From Diospyros lotus (taxonomy: Eukaryota > Streptophyta > Magnoliopsida > Ericales > Ebenaceae), in NCBI RefSeq assembly GCF_014633365.1, contig NC_068352.1:30785310-30849309 (forward strand): a stretch of DNA of 64,000 nucleotides, read 5' to 3'. Positions 43,940 to 53,897 of the stretch are shown here, piece by piece. Below the pieces are notes generated by a model, which made no database searches, had not been told where the DNA came from, and saw nothing but the letters and a program-made list of their open reading frames with translations. Position 1 is the first letter of the stretch, and every line of letters begins with the position of its first letter. A program made the translations under genes and the position numbers.

Positions 43940-44222
43940 AGAAGACAGAAATGACTTTGGCCCGTTTTGACAGAGATGACTTTGTGACAAATTAAGATGA
44001 CTCAGAGATGACCTTTCGTTGTTACAGAGATGACTTTGGCCGTGCAAAGGACAATCAGAAGGAAAGCTACCTTACAATATAAAGATGCGCGTGAATGCAA
44101 TGATGGGCCTGACTTGTAATTGCAAAGTGGGGCAAGGCGTGAAATTGGAAAGCTGACTTCTGCAGTGCAAAGGACCATCATCGAAAATGCAACTTTCCGC
44201 GTTGGCAATGACAAAGCGAAGA
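43940..44222 (+). repeat. CNL-upstream repeat with an AGAGATGACTTTGGC array
   Basis: Four spaced copies of an (A)GA(G/A)ATGACTTTG(GCC) phrase at about 43949-44042, then TGCAAAGGACAATCAGAAGG, ATGCGCGTGAATGCAATGA, TGCAACTTTCCGCGTTGGCA and ATGACAAAG. The last two match 38437-38466 upstream of the CNL gene. Confidence 0.65.
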
Positions 44223-44249
44223 TGGGCTATCAGTGATTGAATCAATAAT

Positions 44250-44453
44250 TATTATTAAAACTATTTTTCTTTATAATTCATTATTGGTGCGAAGGACAAT
44301 CGAAAAGTTTTTACCTTCAGGGTTTTGCAATGGTAAAGATGCGCGTGAATGCGACGGTGACAAAGGCTACCAATCAAAATTAAAGTAAAATATATATTAA
44401 TTAAAGTTATGATATAAAAATTTAAAAATATTATCACATAAAGTTTAATATTA
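44250..44453 (+). repeat. duplicated segment, partner of 38941-39162
   Basis: See the partner for shared blocks. This copy has ATGCGCGTGAATGCGACGG where the partner has a 30-bp insertion-like stretch (GCTTTGATCGAATAGG...). Confidence 0.8.
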
Positions 44454-45025
44454 TTATTATTATATTATAATAATATTTATAAGTACCACATTTATACATA
44501 AATAAAAAAATATAACTTATTATATATAATTTATTTATTTATTTTATTTATATATATATATCTAAACCTTATAAATATTATTATTATATGATACTTAATA
44601 TATCAAGTCAATAAACTCATTCCATCTAAATAAATTTTACATATTAAATAAAATTACACTTAATTAAATTAATTTGAGTCTCATTATTAAAATTTAAAAA
44701 TTAAATAAAATAATAAATTTATAAAAAAATTAAATTATTTTCATGATTACCCCTTAATTTAAACAAATAGTACAACCTTCATATATTCATAAACCCTGCT
44801 CCCTACCGTATATTCAAAAAATTAAATTATGTCCAAAATGGGTTCATTACATACATTTTTAAAGTGTTTACTAACATATATATATATATATATATGCTAT
44901 GCATGAGAGAGTGAGCGCTTTTATTGAAAGATTAGTCTGCATAGCGTTGATTAAAATAAATTAAATTAAATTAAAATATTTTTTTAATTAATATATAAAA
45001 TAATTAAGATAAAATTAGAAAATAT
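44454..45025. other. AT-rich intergenic DNA
   Basis: A (TA)n run at about 44875-44895. Nothing else recognised. Confidence 0.4.
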
Positions 45026-45164
45026 TTTTATTATTGCTAAAATACAATAATTAAAATTTGTGATGTGAGGTCCACTCGAGCTTGTTGTCGGGTGAGATTA
45101 GGTTGCCGTAAAAGATGTCACCTCAAGGGAATTTGTCGCTAGGAATGCTTGCCGCAAGGATTAG

Positions 45165-45480
45165 CCACTAGTTCTTGTCACAAACTTTCGCCACTAACTC
45201 TTATCACAAGCTTTCGCCATTAGCTCTTGCCACAAGCTCTCGCCACAAGTTTCGCCATAAGTTTCGCCACAAGCTTTATCATTAGTTTCGTCACAAGCTT
45301 CGCCACAAGGTTTCGCCATAAACTTTGCCACTAGCTTCGCCACTAACTTCGCCACAAGGATTTGCTACAAGGTTTCGCCACAAACTTCGCCACTAGCTTC
45401 ACCACAAGCTTCGCCCCTAGTTTCGCCCCTAGCTTCACCACAAAGTTTTGCCACAAGTTTCGCCACTATCTTTGCCGCTA
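45165..45480. repeat. tandem short-unit array in LTR of E
   Basis: About 25 degenerate units of 11-13 bp, core TTCGCCAC(A/T)AGC, alternating CCACAAG and CCACTAG. Its partner lies at 49500-49832. The plus strand lacks the dyad within a unit, so this is a direct, not inverted, array. Confidence 0.88.
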
Positions 45481-45884
45481 AGTTCACCGCAAAACTTTGC
45501 CTTCGTAGCTAGGTTTGCCGCAGGACTTTGCCCTCACTGCTAGGTTCGCCACAAGACTTTGCCCTCCCTGCTAGGTTCGCCGTAAGACTTTGCCCTCGCC
45601 GCAAGATTTTGACCTTGTTGATGCTCAAAAAATAGGTTAGAGGGCTCGTGGGAATCTTCCCCCGCGAAGACCCTCCGATGCCAAAGTCAGTCTCGGATCC
45701 CAATGATTGTTCACGAAAATAGTAAAAGTGTATTCAAAGTGTCTCGATTTTACCGAAATTGGAAGTCCTCATTAATATCTTGTAGCTGAATATTTATAGG
45801 GCATGATTCTCAAGGGTGGCTGGTGTTGACATGTGGCGTTTGATAGATGAGAACAACTTCAACGAAGAAGGGGGATCACCATGA

Positions 45885-46215
45885 ACCTGCCGCGAGGCAA
45901 CTTGCGGTAGGGTGCCGCGAGGCTGGCCCTCAGCCAACAAATGGCCGCAAGGCTGGCAGCCTTGCGGCCAGCTTCTGGGCCACAAGGCTTAGCCTTGCGG
46001 CCAACCAATAAGAGGCCGCAAGGCTGCCAGCCGTGCGGCCAGCCAATAAGCGGCCGCAAGGCATGAGCCTTGCGGCCTGCCATTAAGCGGCCGCAAGGCA
46101 TCAGCTTTGCGGCTTGCCTCTGTGGGGCCGCGGCCCTCGCGACAAGCTGCTGCGAGGCTGGCCTCGCGGCTAGCCCATGCCGCGAGGCCCATCCTCGCGG
46201 CAGGCTGCCGCGATG
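45885..46215. repeat. array of GC-rich palindromes in LTR of E
   Basis: Repeated GGCCGCAAGGC / GCCTTGCGGCC pairs about every 35-40 bp (for example GGCCGCAAGGCATGAGCC, then TTGCGGCC), each able to form a stem of 9-11 bp with a loop of a few bases. At least six such pairs. Partner block at 50280-50600. Because it lies upstream of the minus-strand TATA box, it sits in U3. Confidence 0.85.
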
Positions 46216-46489
46216 CTGGCGGTAATTTGCCACTAGTCTTTTCTTTTTATCATTATTTTTTGATTTTTTATCCCTTCATTTTTTCATGGCACTACAATTG
46301 CCCCCCACTCTTCTATTTTATCTTTAGACAAAATTAAAGAGTAGAATATCAGTTAAAGAATCAGGTCTAGCACCTGAATTCAATCAAAGGTTCTAGGATA
46401 CCCGAAGATCTTACCTTGACCCGGGCTGAAGTACCAAATTATCTCTGGGCAACCATACCCCTGATAGATAGACTTCACTGTGGAATTCT

Positions 46490-47590
46490 TACCGGTGTCC
46501 GAGCTTGTTGGGAGGTCTAGGCGCCGGATCAACTAAGGAGTTGGGTCTAGCTCGGGAGCATAGCACCTGACTCAGTTAATGGATCCCGATGAGCCTACGG
46601 GCACAGTCTTCGGAGCATCCGGCGATCCTATGACAGATTATAGCGCTCTGGCTATTATGTTCTCCATTTCCGGCTTTCAGGGTTAGCCTATTTCAGGGAA
46701 TCTGGGTTTGGCTAGTGATCCAGTACGGGATTTCTACCAGACATCCGAGTTTGTCGGGAGACCTAGGCACCGGATTAACCAAGGAGTCGGGCCTAACTAA
46801 AAAGGCATAGCACCAAACTCAAACAAGGGATCCGGGTGAGTCTACGGGCATAGTCATCGGATGTTCTGGTAATCCCGGGCTGACTCGTGGTCATAGGCAC
46901 CAGATTGCAACTGGATGACTCAACTCCGATAAGTGGGGTCATGGTAGAATTATCATAGGGTTGTTGTCTTTTTGTGCCTTTCTTGGGCCAGTCTACCTCA
47001 GGGGATCTGGGTTTGGCCAGTTGCCCGGTGCGGGATTCCTACTAGGCATCCGAGTTTGCCGGGAGACCTAGACTCCAGATCAACCAAGGAGTTGGGTCTA
47101 GCCGAAAAGGCATAGCACCGAACTCAAACGAGGGATCCGGGTGAGTCTGAGGGCATAGGCATCAGATCCTCTAGTGATCTCGGGCCAGCTCATGGTCATC
47201 GGCACCAGATTACCACTAGGCAACCTGACCTTCGGGAGCGATCTTATGATGGAGCTATCAGGTGATTACTTGACTTCTTTTTCGCCTTCCTAGGGCCAGT
47301 CTACCTCAGGGAATCTGGGTTTGGCCAGTGGTCCAGCACGAGATTCCTACCAGACATCCGAGTTTGCCGGGAGACCTAGGCGCCAGATCAGCCAAGGAGT
47401 TGGGTCTAGCCGAAAAGGCATAGCACCGAACTCAAACAAGGGATCTGGGTGAGTCTGCGGGCATAGGCATCGGATCCTCTAGTGATCCCGGGTTAGCTCG
47501 TGGTCATCGGCACCAGATTGCCATTAGGCGACTTGACCTATTGGAAGCGAGTTGTGCTTGAGCCGCCATACCTACATGATACATACAAAT
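46490..47590. repeat. tandem array of about 306-bp units inside E
   Basis: The phrase AATCTGGGTTTGGC(C/T)AGT recurs at about 46697, 47000 and 47307; each is followed in order by CATCCGAGTTTG(C/T)CGGGAG, ACCTAGGC, CAAGGAGT(T/C)GGG, GGGATCC(G)GGGTGAGTCT and GTCATCGGCACCAGATT. That gives about 3.5 units of roughly 306 bp; an incomplete unit starts near 46490. Longest frames are short and I see no protein motif, so I read it as a structural or satellite-like array. Confidence 0.85.
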
Positions 47591-47849
47591 AATCTGGGCT
47601 TATGCAGATTTTACGTGATTCGGCTTATAGTTTTGCCTACTCCACGGGAATACATGGGATATATTCTTTTATTTATCGGGGGATGTTATTACAATGAAAA
47701 ATTTAAAGACAATCCTGGTCTCTAATCGGGTCGAGGAACGCTTCTGACAATAGGTTTGACTCTATGTCTCGTGCTTCGTCCTTTCCCCTGGGGCTAAAAT
47801 CGGGAAGTACCTCTCGAGGTGCGTGGTGTTCCAAGCTTTTCCTATCGCC

Positions 47850-48635
47850 TCACTTTATGGTGTTGGTAGTGTGTATCTGTTGGTGTCTCCCATCTTCTGG
47901 ATTTTGTAAGGTCCTCCGCACTTCGGGCTGGGTTTCCCTTCCTCTTCTATCACCTTCCCCTGCATCCAAAATTTCCATTTGGGTGACAAACTGTTCTTCT
48001 CGGTCGAACAACTCAGTCATTGAATTTGGCTCAGAGAAGGCTAAGGATCTTCTAAGCGGGGTGTAGGTAGTTCTGTTTAGTAGGGCTGACACTGCTAACC
48101 CGAGTGGGAGATCCCTTACTTCCTGCATTGTGGCTCCGAATCGCTCGATGTATTGCTTCAGGGATTCATTTGACTTTTGTTGTAAGCTCATTAGATATAT
48201 TGCATTCTTCTTCTTTGGGAGATAGACAGAGAATGCATTTAAGAATTCTTTCTTCAGCTATTCGAATGATCGTATATGCCCTGCTGGTAATTCGGTGAAC
48301 CACTGTTGAGCTTGTCTTGTAAGGGAGAGTGGGAAAGCCATGCACCTCGTGACCTCATTCCATCCATGTAGCACGGCTACTGCGATAAAATGTTATAAAT
48401 GATTCTCGGGGTCTTCCCTTCCTGAGTATATCGAAAGGTGCTGCAGGTCAAACCCTGGTTGCACTGGTCGCCTTTGGAGTTCTTCAAATAGAGGGAACCC
48501 TTTCAAGGGAGTTACCTTTGGTATCATCATTACCTGTTTCTGTTCTAGCACCTCTTCTATGAGGCGTTTAATGTCGGACACGCTGAGTGTTTCCTGCTTC
48601 CTTTCATTTTGGCAAAGAGATGGGTCATGAGGCAC
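47850..48635 (-). pseudogene. gypsy-type gag of element E, two stops
   Basis: Minus strand, one frame: SVSDIKRLIEEVLEQKQ, PFDLQHLSIYSGREDPENHL-like start of the gag domain (PGFDLQHLSIYSGREDPENH), stop near 48390, then FIAVAVLHGWNEVTRCMAFP, LSLTRQAQQWFTELPAGHIR, SFE, stop, LKKEFLNAF, MSLQQKSNESLKQYIERFGA, and FSEPNSMTELFDREEQFVTQ. These are Retrotrans_gag features of plant gypsy elements (YDGxxDPxxHL, MCxAFPxxLxxxAxxWFxxLPxxSIxSFxxL, LxxxxQxxxESLxxYxxRF). No zinc knuckle was found downstream before the frame ends at 47850. Confidence 0.88.
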
Positions 48636-49369
48636 TCCTGAGTAAGTGCTTTCTGTTGTCTCTCTACACGTGAGAGCTTTCTTCGCCCTCCTATTATTTT
48701 TCCTTTTCTAGTCCGTTACTTCTGGGACTTGACTATTCAGCCCTGGAGTTCTGATTCCTATCCCCTGCCGAGGGGCTCTTGAAGGGTTGTCTTGGGATCT
48801 CCTATGTTCCATCCTTGTATCGATTTGTCCCATGTGGGGAATGTGAATGTCCGGCCTTAGTTCACGTAACAAAGTAATGACTTCCTATAGTCTTCTCATA
48901 TTCTCCTCATTGGACATTTTGAGTTTGTCATTCTGTTTCTTCAACTCCTCAAAATTCTTCTGCAATAGTTCATAATCTGAGAGTAAGACCGTGGGTGGAG
49001 CTATTCTTGAAGTCCCCACGAGGTTTCCATTGAGAGTTGAAGATTATCCAAATGAGCGTGGTTCCTGACTAGCGGGCACTGCATGGGGGACTTGTTCCTC
49101 TTGCCCTGTCACGTATCTCCTCAATCCAGTTATGGGTGCTTCTCCTTGTTCTGAATGCTCCATACCCCCCCAGTCCAGTGGTATGGTTGCATTCGAGCAC
49201 ATGAAAGTTCCCGAAAAGTTCTAGTACTGTAGAGTGCACCTAGTGGGAGCTTTTCGTGGTTCCCGTCCTGGTACGAACGTGCCTTCGGGTGGGGTCAGGC
49301 GGGTTCGCCCAACTGGTTGATCTTGTCCCTCTCGGCATTTTGTGTTGAAATTGGCTTTTTGTTGCGTTT
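48636..49369 (-). other. leader of element E
   Basis: About 730 bp between PBS and the first recognisable gag residues. A Leu/Lys-rich coiled-coil-like text can be read on the minus strand near 48870-48980, possibly the gag N-terminus, broken by stops. Confidence 0.45.
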
Positions 49370-49387
49370 CCCACCGACGACGCCAAA
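49370..49387 (-). other. primer-binding site of element E
   Basis: Minus strand TTTGGCGTCGTCGGTGGG, close to the TTTGGCGCCGTCTGTGGG type found next to the 5' LTR in many plant gypsy-related elements. It differs clearly from the tRNA-Met site used by the copia elements here. Which tRNA it pairs with I cannot state. Confidence 0.75.
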
Positions 49388-49390
49388 TTG

Positions 49391-50679
49391 TTGTTGCCAA
49401 AATACAATAATTAAAATTTGTGATGTGGGGTCCACTAGAGCTTGTTGTCGGGTGAGGTTAGGTTGCCGTAAAAGATGTCGCCTCAAGAATGCTCGCCGCT
49501 GGGAATGCTCGCTGCAAGGATTCGCCACTAGCTCTTGCCACAAGCTTTCGCCACTAGCTCTTACCACAAGCTCTCGCCACTAGCTTCGCCATAAGCTTTG
49601 CCACTAACTTCGCCACAAGCTTCACCACTAGCTTCGCCATAAGGTTTCGCAACAAACTTCGCCACTTGCTTCGCCACAAGCTTCGCCACTAGCTTTGCCA
49701 CAAGGCTTCGCTACAAGGTTTCGCCACAAACTTCGCCACTAGCTTCGCCACAAGGCTTTGCCACAAGCTTCGCCCCTAGCTTCACCACAAAGTTTCGCTA
49801 TAAGTTTCGCCACTAGCTTCGCCTCTAGGTTCACTGTAAGACTTTGCCCTCGCCGCTAGGTTCGCTGCAAGACTTTGCCCTCGCCGCTAGGTTCGTCGCA
49901 GGACTTTGCCCTCGCCACTAGGTTGGCTACAGGACTTTGCCCTCACCGCTAGGTTCGCCGCAAGACTTTACCCTCGCTGCTAGATTCGCCGCAAGACTTT
50001 GACCCTGTTGATGATCAAAAAAAAGGTTAGAGGGCTCGCGGGAATCTTCCCCCGCGAAGACCCTCCGATGCCAAAGTCAGTCTCAGATCCCAATGACTGT
50101 TCACGAAAATAGTAAAAGTGTATTCAAAGTGTCTCGATTTTACCGAAGTTGGAAGTCCTCATTAATGTCCTGTAGCTGGATATTTATAAGGCACGATTCT
50201 CAAGGGTGGCTGGTGTTGACACGTGGCGTTTGATAGATAGGGACAACTTCAACGAAGAAGGAGGATCACCATGAACCTGTCGTGAGGTAACTTGCGGTAG
50301 GGTGCCGCGAGGCTGGCCCTCGCAACCAGCCAACAAATGGTTGCAAGGCTGAGCCTTGCGGCCAACCAATAAGAGGCCGCAAGGTTGGCAACCATGCGGC
50401 AAGCTTTTGGGGGGCCGCAAGGCTGAGCCTTGCGGCCTACCATTAAGCGGCCGCAAGGCATCAGCCTTGCCGCCTGCCTTTGTGGGGCCACGACCCTCGC
50501 GGCAACATGCCGCAAGGCCGCTTGCGGCAATTAGCCGCAAGCAATCTTGCGATAGCCCATGCCGCGAGGCCCATCCTCGCGGCAGGTTGCCGCAATGCTG
50601 GCGGCAATTTGCAGCCAGTCTTTTCTTTTTATCATTATTTTTTTATTTTTTATCCCCTCATTTTTTCATGGCACAACAA
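49391..50679 (-). repeat. LTR (5') of element E
   Basis: Same internal order as the left LTR. The 32-bp unit array (49833-50012) has about six units against four on the left; the 12-bp array is at 49500-49832; minus-strand TATAAATA near 50180; palindrome block 50280-50600. Array copy number therefore differs between the two LTRs of one insertion. Confidence 0.85.
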
Positions 50680-50684
50680 TTTTA

Positions 50685-51693
50685 AAATTTATATTAGATT
50701 ATTTATTAAATTTTTTAAAATACATTAAAAAACATATGGGTTATTTTGTTTTATTTGTTAGGATGTCGATAAATTTATTTAGAGAGAAAGATAAATTTAT
50801 TCAAACAATTTTAAGTAAAAAAATCACATGACTTCTTTTTAGTGAGTTTTCAAATAAATTTAACAAATATAATAGAAAACACTTTTATCTAAAATAATTT
50901 TTATATCTCACTTTTTTTATCTCATATTTTGATTAATAAACACTATCATAGTAAATAATATAATGACAGTTTATTTAAAATTATAATTACAAAATTACTA
51001 AAAGAAACAAAAAGTAAAACTTACTCTTAGAATTATCGTCTTTGCGCAGTCATCCGCCACTCATGTCCTCAATTTCAATAAAGGAAATAAATTACAAGCG
51101 AGTCTTTGGCCCTTGCCTAAATCTAATATCAAACTCGTGATTTACTAATACTAATCTTAGCATGTCACTTGACCTATGTTTTGGGGCAAAAGTAAAACTA
51201 CCTCTTGATAATATGTGATATGATAGAAGACTTTGCTTCAAATATATGAAATATACATTTTTTTTTAATGATTATATATTTAGAGTAGTGGAAATAGAGA
51301 AAGTAAAATAAAATATTATGCATATGTCTATATATTTATGTTTTTGGGAAAGATTAAGATTTGGTATATTATTATTGTATGTCAATGAATATATTTAAAT
51401 TTCGGATTCAACTTTTAAGTTTAGCTACAGTATTAATTAATTTAAATTTGGTTCCAATTTTGAATGGTTGTTATATTTTTATTAATTAAAATTATTAAAT
51501 ACAAACATGGCAATAGGAGGTTAGATTAAGTGACTGCCACGTCAAATTAAAAATATGGACTTAACATAGATAAATAATTAAATACAAAATATATAAATAA
51601 ATTTTTAACGAGTCATACAAGCATATATATATATTTATATTTATAAACCAACATGGGATAATTTTGTTATCAATACGATGCAGAACAGTATTG
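50685..51693. other. AT-rich intergenic DNA
   Basis: No gene or repeat ends recognised. Short frames here are low-complexity. Confidence 0.4.
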
Positions 51694-51698
51694 TAAGT

Positions 51699-52408
51699 TG
51701 TTGCGCAAACAAAGAGCAACCCAAACACATACACACTTTGAATCATTGAAAAATACATTTCCTAACATTCAACAGAGTCGAAATTGAAAAACCAATCATA
51801 CACTGCAAAAAAATACGAATAAAATTGAAAGCGGAACCAACACGAGAGATTTACCGTGGTTTATCCAAAAGGGCTACGTCTACACTGAGCTCCGGCAAAG
51901 GAGAGCTCACTGCATTATCGGAGTTAAAAATAGGATTTATAAACACACTGAATACAAGCCTCACAATCACTCTTATTTACAAAGACTGATTCTCAATAAA
52001 AAAACGCCTCAAAATCATAACAAGAAATAGATCAGAGGCATACCCTATTCGAACTAAAGAGAAGACCAGAAGGAGCCGAAGAGAGTTTGAATCAAGAATG
52101 AGAAAGACCCCTCAAGCCCTAGCATTTATTCACTCTCTCTCTCTCTCTCATATGTCAATTACACATCCCAATGCATAGTAAATAAATAGGGATCGCACGA
52201 CGCATTTGAAGGGCTTGGATTGAACCAGATAAAAGGCAGCATCGATGGTCCAGATTGCACAAGGACGAGACAAGAAGCATGATCGAGATGAAAGACGCCC
52301 GGGAGGTTACCAAGCTACCCCCCACTGCCACGTGGCAGTGGTTGCAACTGACCCTCCTGCCCGGGTCCTTTAGTAAAAACGATGTCGTTGTGTGCTTCAC
52401 AGCCAACA
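51699..52408 (-). repeat. LTR (3') of copia element F
   Basis: 710 bp; includes (CT)n at about 52133-52149 and a segment of about 25 bp (CAAGCTACCCCCCACTGCCA... near 52311-52345) missing from the right LTR. Confidence 0.92.
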
Positions 52409-52499
52409 ATCTCCACCTTGAAGCATCAACGATACAAGGGATCAAACACCAATAAGTGCAGCAAACTCCTACCCTTACCTTCATTGCTCTTGTTGGTTT

Positions 52500-53210
52500 G
52501 GGTTAACCAACTTCAACATGCAGTAAGCCTAAGCAGTGCTTGAACTTAGTTGCAGTTACTACCTTTATCCCAATATCAGCTGGATTTTCCTCTGTAGATA
52601 CTTTAAGGATTACAACAGTTCCAGTATTTCCCAAATTTCTCACAAAATGAAACTTCACATCAACATGTTTAGTTCTTTCATGATAAACAAGATTCTTACA
52701 TAAATGAATTGCACTCTAGCTGTCAGAGAATACCTTGACCTTACCTTATAGAAGATTGATTTCCCTCAAGAGACCTTGAAGCCAGATGGCTTCCTTGAAA
52801 GCATCAGTGACCGCCACAAACTCAGCTTCAGTGGAAGACAAAGCAATAAAAGGCTGCAACTGAGACTTCCAACTAAAATAGTTGCCACCCAATGTGAAGA
52901 AATATGCTGTGGTGGACTTACGGGAGTCTCTATCTCTTACAAAATCTGAATCTACATACCCTACTAGGTCAACTGTATCATTTCTTTTCTCAAAGTTTAA
53001 GCCAACATGTAAGGAACCATTAATGTATTTTAATACATATTTTAAAGCTTCCTAGTGAATTTTTCCAGGATTGGACATAAACCTACTTAGTAGGGATATT
53101 GAATATGCTAGGTCTGGCCTAGTGCTTATCATAGAATACATTATGGTCCCTATTACATTTGCATATGGTATATTTTCCATTTTTAGAGATTCTAATTCAG
53201 ATGATGGACA
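52500..53210 (-). pseudogene. RNase H end of pol, copia element F
   Basis: Minus strand: MYSMISTRPDLAYSISLLSR, FMSNPGKIH, stop, EALKYVLKYINGSLHVGLNF, YVDSDFVRDRDSRKSTTAYF, STEAEFVAVTDAFKEAIWLQ, VFSDS, stop, SAIHLCKNLVYHERTKHVDV, KFHFVRN and NPADIGIKVVTATKFKHCLG. This is the copia RNase H with D, E, D residues recognisable (YVDSDF, STEAEF, FSDS). At least three stops (near 53212, 53053, 52717). Confidence 0.9.
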
Positions 53211-53890
53211 CTAAGTTTTAGATAATATAAAATGTCCAGCTAAGGGAACACTGACAATTTTACATTCAGCCATACCAAATTTTTGAACTGTTTTAAGAAG
53301 GTAATCATGTTGGTGTATTTTCAGTTTTCTTTTACTTCTATCTCTTTCTACTATCATCCCTAGGATTTTCTTAGCTGGTCCTAGGTCCTTCATGTCAAAG
53401 TTAGTGTTTAACAGTGACTTTAACTCACAGATCTTTGCCTTGGTCTTGCTAATAATCAAGATATCATCAACATACAGCAAAAGATAAACAGGAACATCAG
53501 ATAGAATGTAGTAAAAGCAACTATTATATTTACTTCGATTAAAACCAATCTTAACAGCAAAATTGTCAAACTTTTTATACCATTGCTTAGGAGATTGTTT
53601 TAATCTATACAATGATTTTTTGAGCAAGCAGACATGATCAGGGTGATTTTTATAAATGTACCCAGCAGGTTGTTCCATGTAGATTATCTCATTTATGTCT
53701 CCATGTAAAAAGGAAGTTTTGACATCCATTTGTTCAAGTTCTAAGTCAAATTGCACTACAACAGCAAGCATTATACGTATGGTTTTGAATTTAACTACTG
53801 GTGAAAAGATTTCAGTGTAGTCTATTCATTCTCTTTGAGAAAAACCTTTAGCTACAAGTCTTGCTTTAAATCTTAGAGGATCAGATGGAG
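53211..53890 (-). pseudogene. reverse transcriptase of copia element F
   Basis: Minus strand: MLAVVVQFDLELEQMDVKTS, FLHGDINEIIYMEQPAGYIY, SLYRLKQSPKQWYKKFDNF, VYLLLYVDDILIISKTKAKI, KDLGPAKKILGMIVERDRSK. The YVDD catalytic motif and the QMDVKT..FLHG block are intact from 53771 to 53211. Stops near 53826 separate it from the upstream part. A typical WLFKIK... segment lies at 53898-54149 together with the end of the variable linker. Confidence 0.9.
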
Positions 53891-53897
53891 ACATCCC

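Larger units (their letters stand above)
45031..46297 (-). repeat. LTR (3') of element E
   Basis: Contains, left to right: a tandem array of about 12-bp units of type TTCGCCACAAGC (45165-45480); about four units of about 32 bp of type GCTAGGTTCGCCGCAAGACT (45481-45612); a TATA box on the minus strand (TATAAATA, about 45789-45796); a block of GC-rich palindromes (45885-46215). The same order is in the right LTR. Confidence 0.85.
45031..50679 (-). mobile_element. gag-only gypsy-type LTR element E (TR-GAG-like)
   Basis: Two LTRs of about 1.27 and 1.29 kb (45031-46297, 49391-50679), ends TTGTTGCC...GCACAACAA in the right copy. A likely 5-bp duplication TTTTA flanks it (45026-45030, 50680-50684), though AT-rich context weakens this. 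Minus strand: PBS at 49370-49387, polypurine tract CCCCCC-rich at 46298-46312. The 3.1-kb interior holds a broken gypsy-type gag but no protease, RT, RNase H or integrase that I can find, and an array of about 306-bp repeats fills the space where pol would be. This fits terminal-repeat retrotransposons with GAG domain (TR-GAG), which depend on partner elements. Confidence 0.82.

Noticed and set aside
45165..45612. Possible CRISPR-like array
   Set aside because: Units of 12 and 32 bp are direct tandem repeats without spacers, and the genome is a plant nucleus; they are LTR-internal arrays.
45794..46337. Several overlapping frames in the palindrome block of element E
   Set aside because: Repeats of the palindromic word make Ala/Arg/Gly-rich text on both strands; not conserved as protein between the two LTRs.
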